Positions 46,084 through 56,580 of a stretch of 64,000 nucleotides of DNA are shown here, piece after piece (the first letter of the stretch is position 1; each line of letters starts with the position of its first letter). Position numbers and translations under genes: made by a program. Under the pieces are notes generated by a model. That model saw only the letters and a list, made by a program, of their open reading frames with translations. It had not been told where the DNA came from and did not search any database. This DNA is from Hordeum vulgare subsp. vulgare (taxonomy: Eukaryota; Streptophyta; Magnoliopsida; Poales; Poaceae). The DNA lies in contig NC_058521.1 in assembly GCF_904849725.1 (NCBI RefSeq), positions 562,546,176 to 562,610,175 of the forward strand, in the 5' to 3' direction.

Positions 46084-49000
46084 TTGGTAATTGAAGACAA
46101 CCACTTCAAGAGAGTTTATATAAGGAAATAAGCACAACCAAGCGCACACATACAAGGTAATAATGCATGCGTGCAAGATGTAAATGCTTACGCAATAAAA
46201 GCAAAACCCTCTAAACATATCCAAAGTAAACTCTCTAAACTTCTCCCCCATTGGAATCGATTGCCAAAATGGACGAAAAGTTTAGAAAGCCAATATAGTA
46301 GGTGGTCCTCCACAAAGTGTGTACTTCTCAGCAAATGAGTGCAGAGAAATACACAAATACAATGATAAGTAGTTGGAGGGAAACAAACTATATTGAGGAC
46401 CCAAAGATTGCAAATAAAAGGATCGTATGCCACAAAGACATACAAAAATAGAGGCAAGCAAGCAAAAGATTCCAGATGGAACAAACAATCATATGGTCCT
46501 TAGAACCACATGAATAAAAGATATTATGATAAAGGCAACAGAGTGTTTTATCAAAAACTAGAGAAGATCCCCATGATTTGTGCACTAATACGAGATTTTT
46601 GTATTTGATACAGGTGCACAAAATAGGATCGTTGCTCCCCCAAAATTAATAGAAACACACAACGAGTGCAAGAAGATAGATGAGACAATAAGCATATCAA
46701 TTGCACAAAACAAATGGTTGAGCAACATGTAAAAGAAGCAACTTAAGAATAGGCTCAACCAAAGTAATGTGTGTGAGTCATGGCAAAGCACTTGAGAAGA
46801 CTAAGATGAGGATGAGCATCACTCATCAACATAGTATTGATGAAATGAGATACAAAGTGCAAGACATATCATTCCCACACACACATACTAGAAAATGGCT
46901 TCACAAGCTTACTAATAAACAAAATAAGAACCAACGCTTGTGACAACCCATTGTGAAGATAGGAAGTGAGAACCTTATCAAGAGGAGGGATACTAATTGA
47001 AATGGCAAAACCCTCATCAAGACAAGCATGAGGAAAAATAATCTTCACGGACAAAGAGTGCATCAAGATGTAGGAAAATAAGATACGCACTCAAAACAAA
47101 TCCTTTCACGAAGCCACCAAAAACTGAAAAAGGAAATGTAACGATGGACGTGAAAGAAAAGAGGATATCAATTAGAGATGTAACTTCTCTCATGTGTAAA
47201 AGATTCTAAGTAGAAGACAATCATGACGATATATATCCACGAAGAAGGATGTACACATGAAATGGTTACAAGAAGGAACAAACTAGATATCGAAAAGGAA
47301 GTCATAAATATATCAATGAGATCTTTTGCTTGGAAGCATAGCACTTGGCCTAATATTTTCTTATTATACAATATGAACTTCCAACATACGAACATCAAAG
47401 ACATCCCAACTAGTAGTAAGACATCATCGTTCGGATGCTTTGAGAAAGCAAACAAGTACTACAAGAACGAATCAAGAGATTCATGCCATGATGCAACCTG
47501 GAAAAGAAAAGACAGGTTGGGGCCTTTGCAAGAAAAGAATGCATGCAGTGGATACTTGTTACCGAGACAACATTGGATTGATGTAGTAGATAGTTGTTCT
47601 TTGATCATCCTAACTTGGCTCCAATAATCACATTGTCTCAACACCTTCCTTATAGGTGAGCCGAGCATCCAATGCATCTCCAGTTGTTCCTGGAACAGCA
47701 AAACAAACAAAATGGTGCCCAAACTCATTGGGACCAAAGAGTTAGAAAACCAGCAATACATAGGACAAACTCCACATACATATGTGCATATAGATATGAA
47801 TTTGAATTTCATGCACACTTTAGCCAATTTATGGCAAGGTGGAGTTTCCCTTATATATTGGGTCAAAGAAGGAAAGCAAGAAAAAGAAGTTGTATATAGT
47901 AGATATGCATGCTCAAGACTCTCAAGAATCAACTCAACACAAAGTTGATAAGTCACCAAAAGACAAGGTATCAAGTGATAATAAGATACTAAACAAAAAA
48001 GAAATATCACTTGAAGGATATCAACTAAAAGATACCTCAAGGAATGAGATATCCATTGACACATGCCAAATAAAAGGAAACAAGAAACCAATTGAAGGAA
48101 AACAAACACGAGGTATCTAATTTCCAAAAGAGAGCTAGGTTCCAACAAACCAAGCCCTCGACAAATTTTCATGATGGCACAAAGCATCATAAAGAGCAAG
48201 ACTTGCCTCCCATCAACACACACTTGATGGGGATCAAAAGATTTTATGATGGGTGAATAAATAGAGTGTTCTAAAGAAAATAGGATAGCTCCCCCAAGGG
48301 ACGTGCATTATATAGAATTTGCATTTAAATACAAAATGCACATGATGGGATCATCACTTTCTCTATATCTATAAAAACACTAGACATGTTAAAATAGATC
48401 CATAAGAGGCAAGGAATACAAACGAAACACAAAATCCAATGTAAAGACGATTAGCAATTCCTATCACATGATGGGAATACCAATTGTCAACGACAAGAAG
48501 TATTTTGGAAGTGATACTCATTGGTAGATCGCAAATATATCCAAGATCATCTTTACCCATAAAACGCAAGCAAATGACACTTGTAGAGCTAACATGCCAC
48601 CTACGAACAAGATAATTTACAATATCAACACTAAGTGGCAACACCTCAAATGTACACATTTTCTAGTTTTGTAATATGCACATAGCATATTACTCCCCCA
48701 TAATGTGATAAACCAACAATATTAACAAGTGGAAAATTAAAACCAACAAGAGATACTTAATGGACCATATAGAATTTGAATTTCTCATGAGTAAGACATA
48801 CCACATAGAAACTAGATAATCTTGAAATATCAAAACTAAGTGGTATTCCCCATGTATACACATTTATAGGATTGTGAGGTGTGCAAAGCACATCACTCCC
48901 CCACAATGGGATAATCCATTAATCTCTCACAAGAGCCAACAAAAATACAAACAAGATGCAAAAAGGCTCAATACAAGACTCACATGTACATGATATGCAA

Positions 49001-49298
49001 ACCAACATACACATACTTGATTACTCAAGATAATCAAGTTGGAAGCACAACATATACAAACGCATGCAAGGTACAAAACCACAACATGCAAAGGGGCAAG
49101 CACCTAACAATGTAAACAATTTAAGTATAAGTTACCGTAAGGAGGCACATTGGATATAAGATAGAAACTCAATAATCCAAATGACTTGGCTTGAGATAAT
49201 ATGAATGATGAAGACCCCTTAATTCTTCATTATGTATCCAAGTCTCTAATGTCCTCCATAGTCACCTATTGATCAAGTTTGAGCTTGTTGGTCCCCAA
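46084..49298 (-). other. Interior of the Copia-type element without pol
   Basis: In element orientation this is T-rich, with no protease, integrase, reverse transcriptase or RNase H motifs. Several frames of 60-254 codons are hydrophobic mainly because of T-rich codons. The longest is 48223-47459 (254 codons). Confidence 0.65.
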
Positions 49299-49673
49299 CT
49301 ACGTTGGTCCTAAGAGGTTAATCACAATAGGCTTGCCAACCCAAATGGTTCTTTTCTTAACACCATTTTGAGTACCAACAAACTTGGCAAACACATTGCC
49401 AACCTTATCCTTCCCAAGGGAATAGATATCATCAATAGTGATTGGGTTGGATAAGTTACCTCTTGTGCAAGACGAAGCGACGTGACCCTTCTCACGACAT
49501 AAGTAGCAACATCTACCCTTTGCTTTCTTCCCAGTTGATTTCTCACCTCGGGGAGTGTTGGCTTGGGTCTTATTGGGAAGAGGCCTTCCTTCCACTTGTA
49601 GTTGAATATGTGATTGAGTTTGTGGTCGCTTCCCTTGTTGGTTGTGACTTGAGACTTCGTCTTCAGAGGGCAA
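49299..49673 (-). pseudogene. Frame-shifted gag C-terminus with a second zinc knuckle
   Basis: A second frame overlaps the end of the gag frame. It encodes a CCHC knuckle (CCYLCREKGHVASSC), then PITIDDIYSLGKDKVGNVF and a stop after INLLGPT. In the parental protein it probably followed the first knuckle in one frame. A one-base indel near 49670 now separates them. Confidence 0.6.
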
Positions 49674-51484
49674 GATCTAACATGGTGCCCTTTAACTTTG
49701 CACTTGAAGCAAATGATTTTGGCCAAATTATTGACTTGTTCTAGGCCCCTCTTGTTCTTGTTTGAGTTTACTCCAACATCATTTTTGTCATTCGGAGATG
49801 TTTTCTCACACAAGACGTTGTTGAGTGTGGACATCCCTTCATGACACTGTTCCAAGTCTTTCTTCAAAGAAGTGACTTGGGCCTTGAGCTCTTCGATTTC
49901 CTCTGCACGGTTAGTATCAATGCAAGTACTAGAGGAAGTGTAAGCTTCAATGTTAGAGCAACAAGGCAAGGAAAGTAATTCATCACACGAGGTAGCAACA
50001 TTATGAGTAGACGAATTACGAGGACTAGCACATGGAAATATAGTACTTTGACTAGAAGTAGTACCATTGTCCACATGAGGCTCACTTGATGTTACCTTGG
50101 TGATGATAGCCTCATGAGCTAACTTTTGCACATTATAGGATGTTAGAAGATCGGCATGAGAGCTTGTGAGCATTACATGGTTTTCTTCCAACTTCCCATA
50201 ATTGCTAGTTAGTAAATCAAGTTGAGCACGTAGCTCAATATTCTCCTTCAATGTTGATACTTCAAATGAGGTAGAGTTAGATGTACAAGTATCATCAACA
50301 ATATGAGAGGAGTAAGTAGCAAATAGAGACTTCTCATGAGTAGATTGAAGCTCCTCATAGATCTTAGAGATTTTGATGAGCTCTCCCTTGACATTATTGC
50401 ATTCAAGGAGAAGGACCTCAAAATCCTTTTTAAGTTTATAATGAGCAACTTCAATCTCTCCTTTTGAAGATCTTAAGTCTCTACATGCTTGATGACTCTT
50501 CTCAAGTTCATGTTCAAGTTGTTCACTTTTAGCTTGTTCATGATTAAGTGAATCATTACAATTTTCAAAGTAAGCAAGAACATCTTGGAATATTTGAAGA
50601 GCGTTATTTTTAGCTTTATGAAGAATTTTACTGATCACATAGATATTTTCAGTCAAGTCCTCATCATCATCCTCATCGCAAATATCATCGTTATTGCACA
50701 GGGAAGATGATACCTCATTATTACCTCTTGCCATGAGGCACATGTGAACTGGAGGAGTTGATGATGATTCTTTTGGTGAATCAGATTCTTCATTAGTCAA
50801 AAGTACTTCATATTTCTTGATTTCCCCTAAATGATTAGTCATAGAGCAACTAGGGAGAAACAAGATATTTTGATCAAGAGGACACGGGAAAGCAGGCATA
50901 TCACCACAGACATTTGTCGAGGGATCTTTAGGTGAAATGCATGACCTATCAGCACAATAATTTACACTATGTGTGGTTCTAGATATGCTCGTGTCCATAG
51001 AGGCTATGACATTTTCATCAACATATATTTCTTCACTCACCATGTCATTACCTTGTGAGATTGAAGATGCTGAGGTGTGCAAGCAATCGGATATGGAAGT
51101 AGTGGTGGACTCTTTAAGATCGAAAAGAGTGAAGAGATCATGCACCAACTCCTTCATCATAATACCGTCTTCATCAAGATTGGACCCACCATATATATCG
51201 TCAAGTTTAGTCCAAACTTCATGAGCTGACTTGCAAGTCGAGATAGACTTAAACACTTTAGGACTTATGGTTCGATGAATGGCAAGAAAAGCCTCACAAT
51301 CAAGATACATTTCATTAGTAGATGAAGATGCATCATCCTTTTTGTCGGCAATCCCTACAAGAACAATTCGTAAAGTATTTGGGCCCATGGCCCGAAAGTG
51401 ATGAAGCATACGAATTCTCCATAGGGTATAATTTGTGCCATCAAAGTCAAAGGTGTCATTGTGCACTAATCCAATAGTCGACAT
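49322..51484 (-). CDS. gag: Copia-type gag polyprotein, 720 codons, open
   Basis: The start is ATG at 51484 (MSTIGLVHNDTFDFDGTNY), about 40 bp inside the PBS. The N-terminal UBN2/DUF4219-type core (YTLWRIRMLHHFRAMG, then SAHEVWTKLDDIYGGSN) identifies Copia gag. A long acidic and Ser-rich middle, and coiled-coil stretches around ALQIFQDVLAYFENC and ELEHELEKSHQACRDL, follow. A CCHC zinc knuckle (CFKCKVKGHHVRSC) lies near residues 590-604 and binds nucleic acid during packaging. The last 110 or so residues look out of frame, since a better-matching continuation with a second knuckle lies in the neighbouring frame. The product would form the virus-like particle; no protease is encoded to mature it. 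A frame this long free of stops suggests recent activity. Confidence 0.85.
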   Translation of the reverse strand: MSTIGLVHNDTFDFDGTNYTLWRIRMLHHFRAMGPNTLRIVLVGIADKKDDASSSTNEMYLDCEAFLAIHRTISPKVFKSISTCKSAHEVWTKLDDIYGGSNLDEDGIMMKELVHDLFTLFDLKESTTTSISDCLHTSASSISQGNDMVSEEIYVDENVIASMDTSISRTTHSVNYCADRSCISPKDPSTNVCGDMPAFPCPLDQNILFLPSCSMTNHLGEIKKYEVLLTNEESDSPKESSSTPPVHMCLMARGNNEVSSSLCNNDDICDEDDDEDLTENIYVISKILHKAKNNALQIFQDVLAYFENCNDSLNHEQAKSEQLEHELEKSHQACRDLRSSKGEIEVAHYKLKKDFEVLLLECNNVKGELIKISKIYEELQSTHEKSLFATYSSHIVDDTCTSNSTSFEVSTLKENIELRAQLDLLTSNYGKLEENHVMLTSSHADLLTSYNVQKLAHEAIITKVTSSEPHVDNGTTSSQSTIFPCASPRNSSTHNVATSCDELLSLPCCSNIEAYTSSSTCIDTNRAEEIEELKAQVTSLKKDLEQCHEGMSTLNNVLCEKTSPNDKNDVGVNSNKNKRGLEQVNNLAKIICFKCKVKGHHVRSCPLKTKSQVTTNKGSDHKLNHIFNYKWKEGLFPIRPKPTLPEVRNQLGRKQRVDVATYVVRRVTSLRLAQEVTYPTQSLLMISIPLGRIRLAMCLPSLLVLKMVLRKEPFGLASLL

Positions 51485-51522
51485 CGATACTATCTAGGTC
51501 GTAAGACCTAATTAAAGAGAGA

Positions 51523-51538
51523 CCTCGCTCTGAAACCA
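51523..51538 (-). promoter_or_regulatory. Primer-binding site of the Copia-type element
   Basis: The minus strand reads TGGTTTCAGAGCGAGG just after the 5' LTR, one base from the usual TGGTATCAGAGC initiator tRNA-Met complement. Confidence 0.85.
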
Positions 51539-51540
51539 AT

Positions 51541-54034
51541 TGAAAAAACCTCGATGACGCCTAGAGGGGGGGTGAATAGGCTATTTAAAAACTTCTTCGG
51601 ATTTGGCTTAAACCTAATGCGGAAATAAACTAAGAGGATACTTTTCAAGCTCAAATCCTAAATGCAATAGGCACCGCAACGTGTATCAACAACACGATCT
51701 ACCAAGATGGACACAATACAGTTACTAACAAGCACAAGCAAGTTACACAAACTTACTTGAGCTATATCACCCAACAAGTAGGTGAACGACAAAAGATACT
51801 AGATCACACTATAGCACACGATATATCAAAAGCTGCAAGTGTGAACGTGTGGATATAGAGGGTATGCTTGAACGATTAATCTTGTACAAAGAAATAGCCA
51901 ACACAATATAATGAGCACAAACAATATGCAATGTATGTATGCTCAAGTAACACAAGTAAACCACAAGTAAGGAGTTAGGGTTAAGGATAACCAAGGTCAC
52001 TGAGACAAAGATGTATCCCGATGTTCACTTCCTTGGAGGGAAGCTAGTCACCGTTAGAGAGGTGGATGTTACCACGAAGGCACACAAACGCCATGAAGGC
52101 TCGCCCTATTCTCCCTTTGAGATAACACCATGAAGGCGTTTCTCAACCACTAGTGGTAAGCCTTTGAGGTGGCTTCCAAACCCTCACAAACTTTTCCGGG
52201 GGATAATCACACGGATTGATTACTCTCCGAAGAACTCCTACCGCATAGGAGTCTCCAACCTCCAAGAGTAACAAGATCACGGGGAATGCTCAAAACTTGC
52301 TCAAATCTCAAATACCTTGGATTGAGAGAAGAAGAGGGAGACGATCTATCTTTTGATTGGGACAACTCTCAAAGGGGCTCACAAATGCTCTTGGGATCTA
52401 AGATTTGGTGTGAACAAATGTGTGTGCGGTAGAAATGTGTTCTTATGAGGATATGGATGTGTTGGGCACCCTCTCACGAAGTGGGAGGGGGTATATATAG
52501 TGGGGAGTGTAAAACAACCGTTGGGGACACTTTAAGTCACACACGGGTCGGACATCCGGCAGTTCACGGATGTCCGGGCGTCCACAAGGAGTCGGACGTC
52601 CGACAGGGGTCGGTCGTCCGAGGGCTGTAGATATGTCTGGAATCAATGTGGAGTTGAACAGGGACCTGACGTCCGGAGAAGGCCGGAAGTCCGAGTTATT
52701 CAACTCAAACTTCTCTGGTGCAAGATTCCAGATTTCCGAAGGGGACGGACGTCCGGCCCTCGGACGTCCTGAGTGAGACGGAAGTCCGAGTTATATGGCT
52801 CAAGTTCTTCTCGTGCAGAGCTCCGGATTTCCGAAGCTGGTCGGTCGACCGGCCCTCGGACGTCCGGAGGGAGCCGGAAGTCCGAGTTATATGGCTCTCA
52901 TCTCTGTGGTATACGATTCCGAATTTCCGAAGTTGGTCGGACGTCCGGAGGGAGCCGGAAGTCCGAGTTATATGGATCAAGTTTCTCTCGTGCAAGGTTC
53001 CGGATTTCCGAAGGAGGTCGGACGTCCGGCCCTCGGACGTCCGGAGGCGGCCGGAAGTCCGAGACATTTGTTCTGTTTTGAGATAAGAGCAGAGTAGTGG
53101 AGATGAGGTATGAGCAGAAAAGTAGATATGTAGTTTGAGCAAGTGCGTCGCAAAACCTGTGATCCCCTCTTAATAGTGCGGGATCCCTAAAGACTCAAGA
53201 ATCATAAAAGGGGTACTGATGATCCATACTTGAGTGTATACTTTTATTCGCTGATCATCACTCCGCACCACTAACGTCAAAGGAACTGATACCTTTGAGT
53301 TAGCCCTTTCACTTGAGCTTGAAGTTGTTGTTCCTTCTTGGCTCAAGTTGAAAGCAAGACATGATGAAGTCTTCAAGCTGCTCTCCCATACACAATGTGG
53401 AAAGCCTAGCTTATGTATTCATCTTCATTTGTCCACCATGTGAACATCCACAAGAATCAAGCATGTAGTGCTTAGGAATGCTTATCTTGATCTTGTCCTT
53501 GTTAGCACATGAGCTTGTCCTTATCAACACATGATCATTAACAATAGTTTCAATGATATATTCGTGTTGATCCACTTGAACTTGCACACCACAATCTTGA
53601 TGACGATCACCACTTGACGTCATCCTTCATGGGTTGTATGAGATCTTCCTTTTGATGCAAGCCCATGGAAGCACACCTAACCCCGACATAGGACTCTCAC
53701 AAAGACCATGGGTTAGTACACAAACACGTAATGGACAATGCATACCATACCATGGGATCACTTTATCCCTCTTGGTACATCTTATACGCTTTGTGTGTTG
53801 ATCATCTTGATTTACTCTTTATCTGAGATCTTGATCAACCTAGTGTTTTTATGACCATTCTTTGGATAATACCTTGAATACCATCTTGTTCATCGTATAA
53901 ACTCCTTGAACCCAACAGATGGACTTCAAGAAGTGCCTATGGACAAATCCTATAAATATAACTTAAGGCAACCATTAGTCCATAGGAATTGTCATCAATT
54001 ACCAAAACCACGTATGGAGATATATGCTCTAACA
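51541..54034 (-). repeat. 5' LTR of the Copia-type element
   Basis: It is 2494 bp. It carries the same minisatellite (about 52555-53065) as the other LTR, but one internal CCCTCGGACGTCCGG-type segment is missing near 52945. Its poly-G run near 51566 has 7 G against 6 in the other LTR. Confidence 0.93.
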
Positions 54035-54039
54035 GCCAC

Positions 54040-54865
54040 CCACTATAAGAGAATTATGGACATATTGCAAACACTCCAGCGGGATTCCCTCACGTGTGCG
54101 CCTCACGGAGGGCACAACTCATATCAATAACGTCATACCACAATTAACCCATAGAACAAAACAAATCTACTCAAACATCATAGGATAGCCACACATCATT
54201 GGGTAATACTCCCTTCGTTCCTAAATATAAGTCTTTTTAGAGATTCCACTAGTAGACTACATACAGATGTATATAGACATACTTAGAATATAGATTCATT
54301 CATTTTGCTTTGTATGTAGACCACTAGTGAAAACTCTTAAAAAACTTATATTTAGGAACGGAGGGAGTAATATATAGCATTAAGCACCATGTTTAAGTAG
54401 AGATTGCAGCAAGGAAAAAAGGATTTACACCGCCGAATAGAGGGGAAGAGTTGGTGGTGACGGCGGCAAAGTTGTTTGTGTAGATCCTTGTTGTGATGGT
54501 TTCCCCGGCGGCGCTCAGGCGCCATCGGGAGAGAGGGGGAGAGATCCCCCTCCTTATTCTTCTTCCTTGGCCTCCTTCCTAGGTGGGAAGAGGGTTTCCC
54601 CTCTTTTCCATTGCTGACATGGCTCCCGGAGGACAGCATCCCCTCCGAGATTGGATCTCTCTCTCTGTGTGTGTTTCTCTTCTCTTTTCGCCACTGTTTT
54701 CTAGCCCTTCACTGTTTCTTAAATATCCAGAGATCCATAACTCCGATCGGGGTGAAATTTTGAGGGGTTTTTTCAGAAAATTATCTTTCTTGCGGCGGAA
54801 GTAGGGCCCCAACCAACTTAAGGAGGAACCACAAAGAATCAGGACGCATCCACCCCCCCCCCCCC
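54040..54865 (-). mobile_element. Gypsy-type LTR, right piece, truncated
   Basis: It continues the LTR that began at 42998 (CCACTATAAGAGAATTATGG onward). It contains a Stowaway MITE and a CT-rich leader-like part at about 54600-54680. It ends at a run of 13 C followed by 5 G (54853-54870), beyond which the sequence changes character. Confidence 0.7.
54209..54367. mobile_element. Stowaway-type MITE, complete
   Basis: It is 159 bp, with CTCCCTTCGTTCCTAAATAT at one end and TTTAGGAACGGAGGGAG at the other. TA flanks it at 54207-54208 and 54368-54369. Confidence 0.93.
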
Positions 54866-54870
54866 GGGGG

Positions 54871-56580
54871 TTGTGTCCTATTGCCTTTTTAGAGCCTCAA
54901 CCGCTCCTCCAGATCATGGATGCAAAGTAGAAGTACGGCCACTGCTCGCTGATGTTATTGTTGTGATGTGCTACAACGACGGTCTCCCTACTTCTCCAAT
55001 GGCAACGACGGTTGCTGCTGTTGTTGGAACCGTGTTGTCACCGTCGAACGCCACCACAATGCAGATACTGCAAGGGCAACCATCAAGGCTATAGCGGGGG
55101 TCGCGCTCGACGGTGTTGTGATTCAGTGCTTGTCGCCGGCTCTCGGAGCTACGAAGCAACGCTAGCTGCTGCAATGGACTGCACATTGCATTGAAGCATT
55201 CGTTGGGCGTCCTGGTGGTTAACTGCTGCAATGAAGCTCACACTGACAGCTCCTGCTATTGCAATGAAGCACTCATCGGCGCTCCTGATGATGCAATGGA
55301 GCTCTTGGCGGCGTCACGGTGGTCAGATGTTGTGATGAAGCCCCGGTTGCTCCCGTTATTGCAATGGAGCGCTTGTCAACAGCGTCTGAAGTTGCAATTG
55401 AGCGCTTGTTGGCGGGGTCCCGGTGCTTCGATGAAGCGTTGGAGGATGGTTCCTGGTGGTGTGGTGCAACACTTGCTAGCGGTCACGTGGTGGCGTCATG
55501 GTGTTGCCTGGTAAGGTTGGACGAGATCGAAGCGGGGGGGCTCTGGTTGGTGTGGTCTAAAGGACAAGTACGTGTGTGTTGATTGACCGATCCAATGGCT
55601 GAGAGGAAGGAATCAGACGACTCGCGACCCGACTGATTTCTCCATGAATTCAGTCGGCTCACGCCTAGTAGCCGCAGGTTGCAAGCCGTCGGATTTGCCG
55701 CATCATGCGAGCCGAACATGTCTTCACCACTGCAACACGGGTTTTGTTGTAGAATTATTTATGTAGCATAGGTCTTGTTGCAGAATTTTTTGCAACAACA
55801 TTTTCGTTGGGAAAAAATTGCAACTTAGGTTTTGTAGCATATTTTTTTGCAACTAAGGTACTGTTGTGGAATCTTTTTGCAACATAGATTTTGTTTTAAA
55901 ATATAGAACCATTTCAACAGTGTATATGTTTTAGGAACATAGTCCATGTTATGGACGCGTGTTCAACGAAGGACGTTATACGGATCACTTGGACGAGTGT
56001 CATGCAGGGGAGGTGGCGGAGGTGCTGCAAGTCGTAGGATTTTGCGGGTTGAGTGGCCGAGCATCACCTCTACCATTGCAACACACGTCGTGTTGAAGAA
56101 ATTTTCTATAACACGAGTAATGTTGCAGAATTTTTTTGTAACATGGGTCAAGTTGTAGAAGTTTTTACAACATGGGTTAAGTTGTAGATTTGTTTTTCAA
56201 ATAAAGGTCTTGTTATAGTTTTTTTTCTTTCAACACACGTCTTGTCGTAGAAATTTCACGACAAAAGTCCTTTTACAAAAAAATTACATAAGTACAGAAT
56301 ATTTTCGCAACAACGGTCTTGCTGCAAAATTATTCTGCAACAGAGCTGTCGTTGCAGAATTATTCTACAACAAAGCTATTGTTGTAGAATTATTCTGCAA
56401 CAGAGTTATTGTTGCAGAAATTTATAGAGGTCTTCTCACAAGAAACGTTCGTGCGAGCTGAGGTTGTGCAACTATCTTAGGTGGTCTTCTACAAGTTATG
56501 GTAAACACATAAGGCTACATGGACACGTGGTAGAAGATGGAGGCGGTTGATGTTTGGGAGTAATCAATTGATGGATGTTA
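54871..56580. repeat. Diverged GTTGCA / TGCAATGAAGC repeat region, possibly Mutator-derived
   Basis: From 55150 to 55460, phrases like TGCAATGAAGC and TGCAATGGAGC recur every 40-60 bp. From 55730 to 56430, units near 30-40 bp alternate TTTTTGCAACA with TTGTTGCAGAA. Such arrays are frequent in non-autonomous Triticeae DNA elements. I could not find terminal repeats or target duplications, so the class is uncertain. Confidence 0.5.

Larger units (their letters stand above)
43566..54034 (-). mobile_element. Complete non-autonomous Copia-type LTR retrotransposon
   Basis: LTRs at 43566-46071 (2506 bp) and 51541-54034 (2494 bp) are near-identical and share TGAAAAAACCTCGATGACGC and CTCTAACA ends. 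GCCAC is duplicated at 43561-43565 and 54035-54039. Reading leftward, the order is 5' LTR, PBS, intact gag, a 3.2-kb interior without pol, PPT, 3' LTR. Movement would need polymerase and integrase in trans. Confidence 0.95.

Noticed and set aside
45943..46131. Frame starting MNPTDGLQEV, repeated at 53906 and reversed at 18482
   Set aside because: It is just the conserved first part of the TGTTAGAGC-family LTRs read on the antisense strand.
54873..55582. Overlapping plus frames of 60-107 codons
   Set aside because: They follow the TGCAATGAAGC repeat and GC-rich composition, with no recognisable domain.
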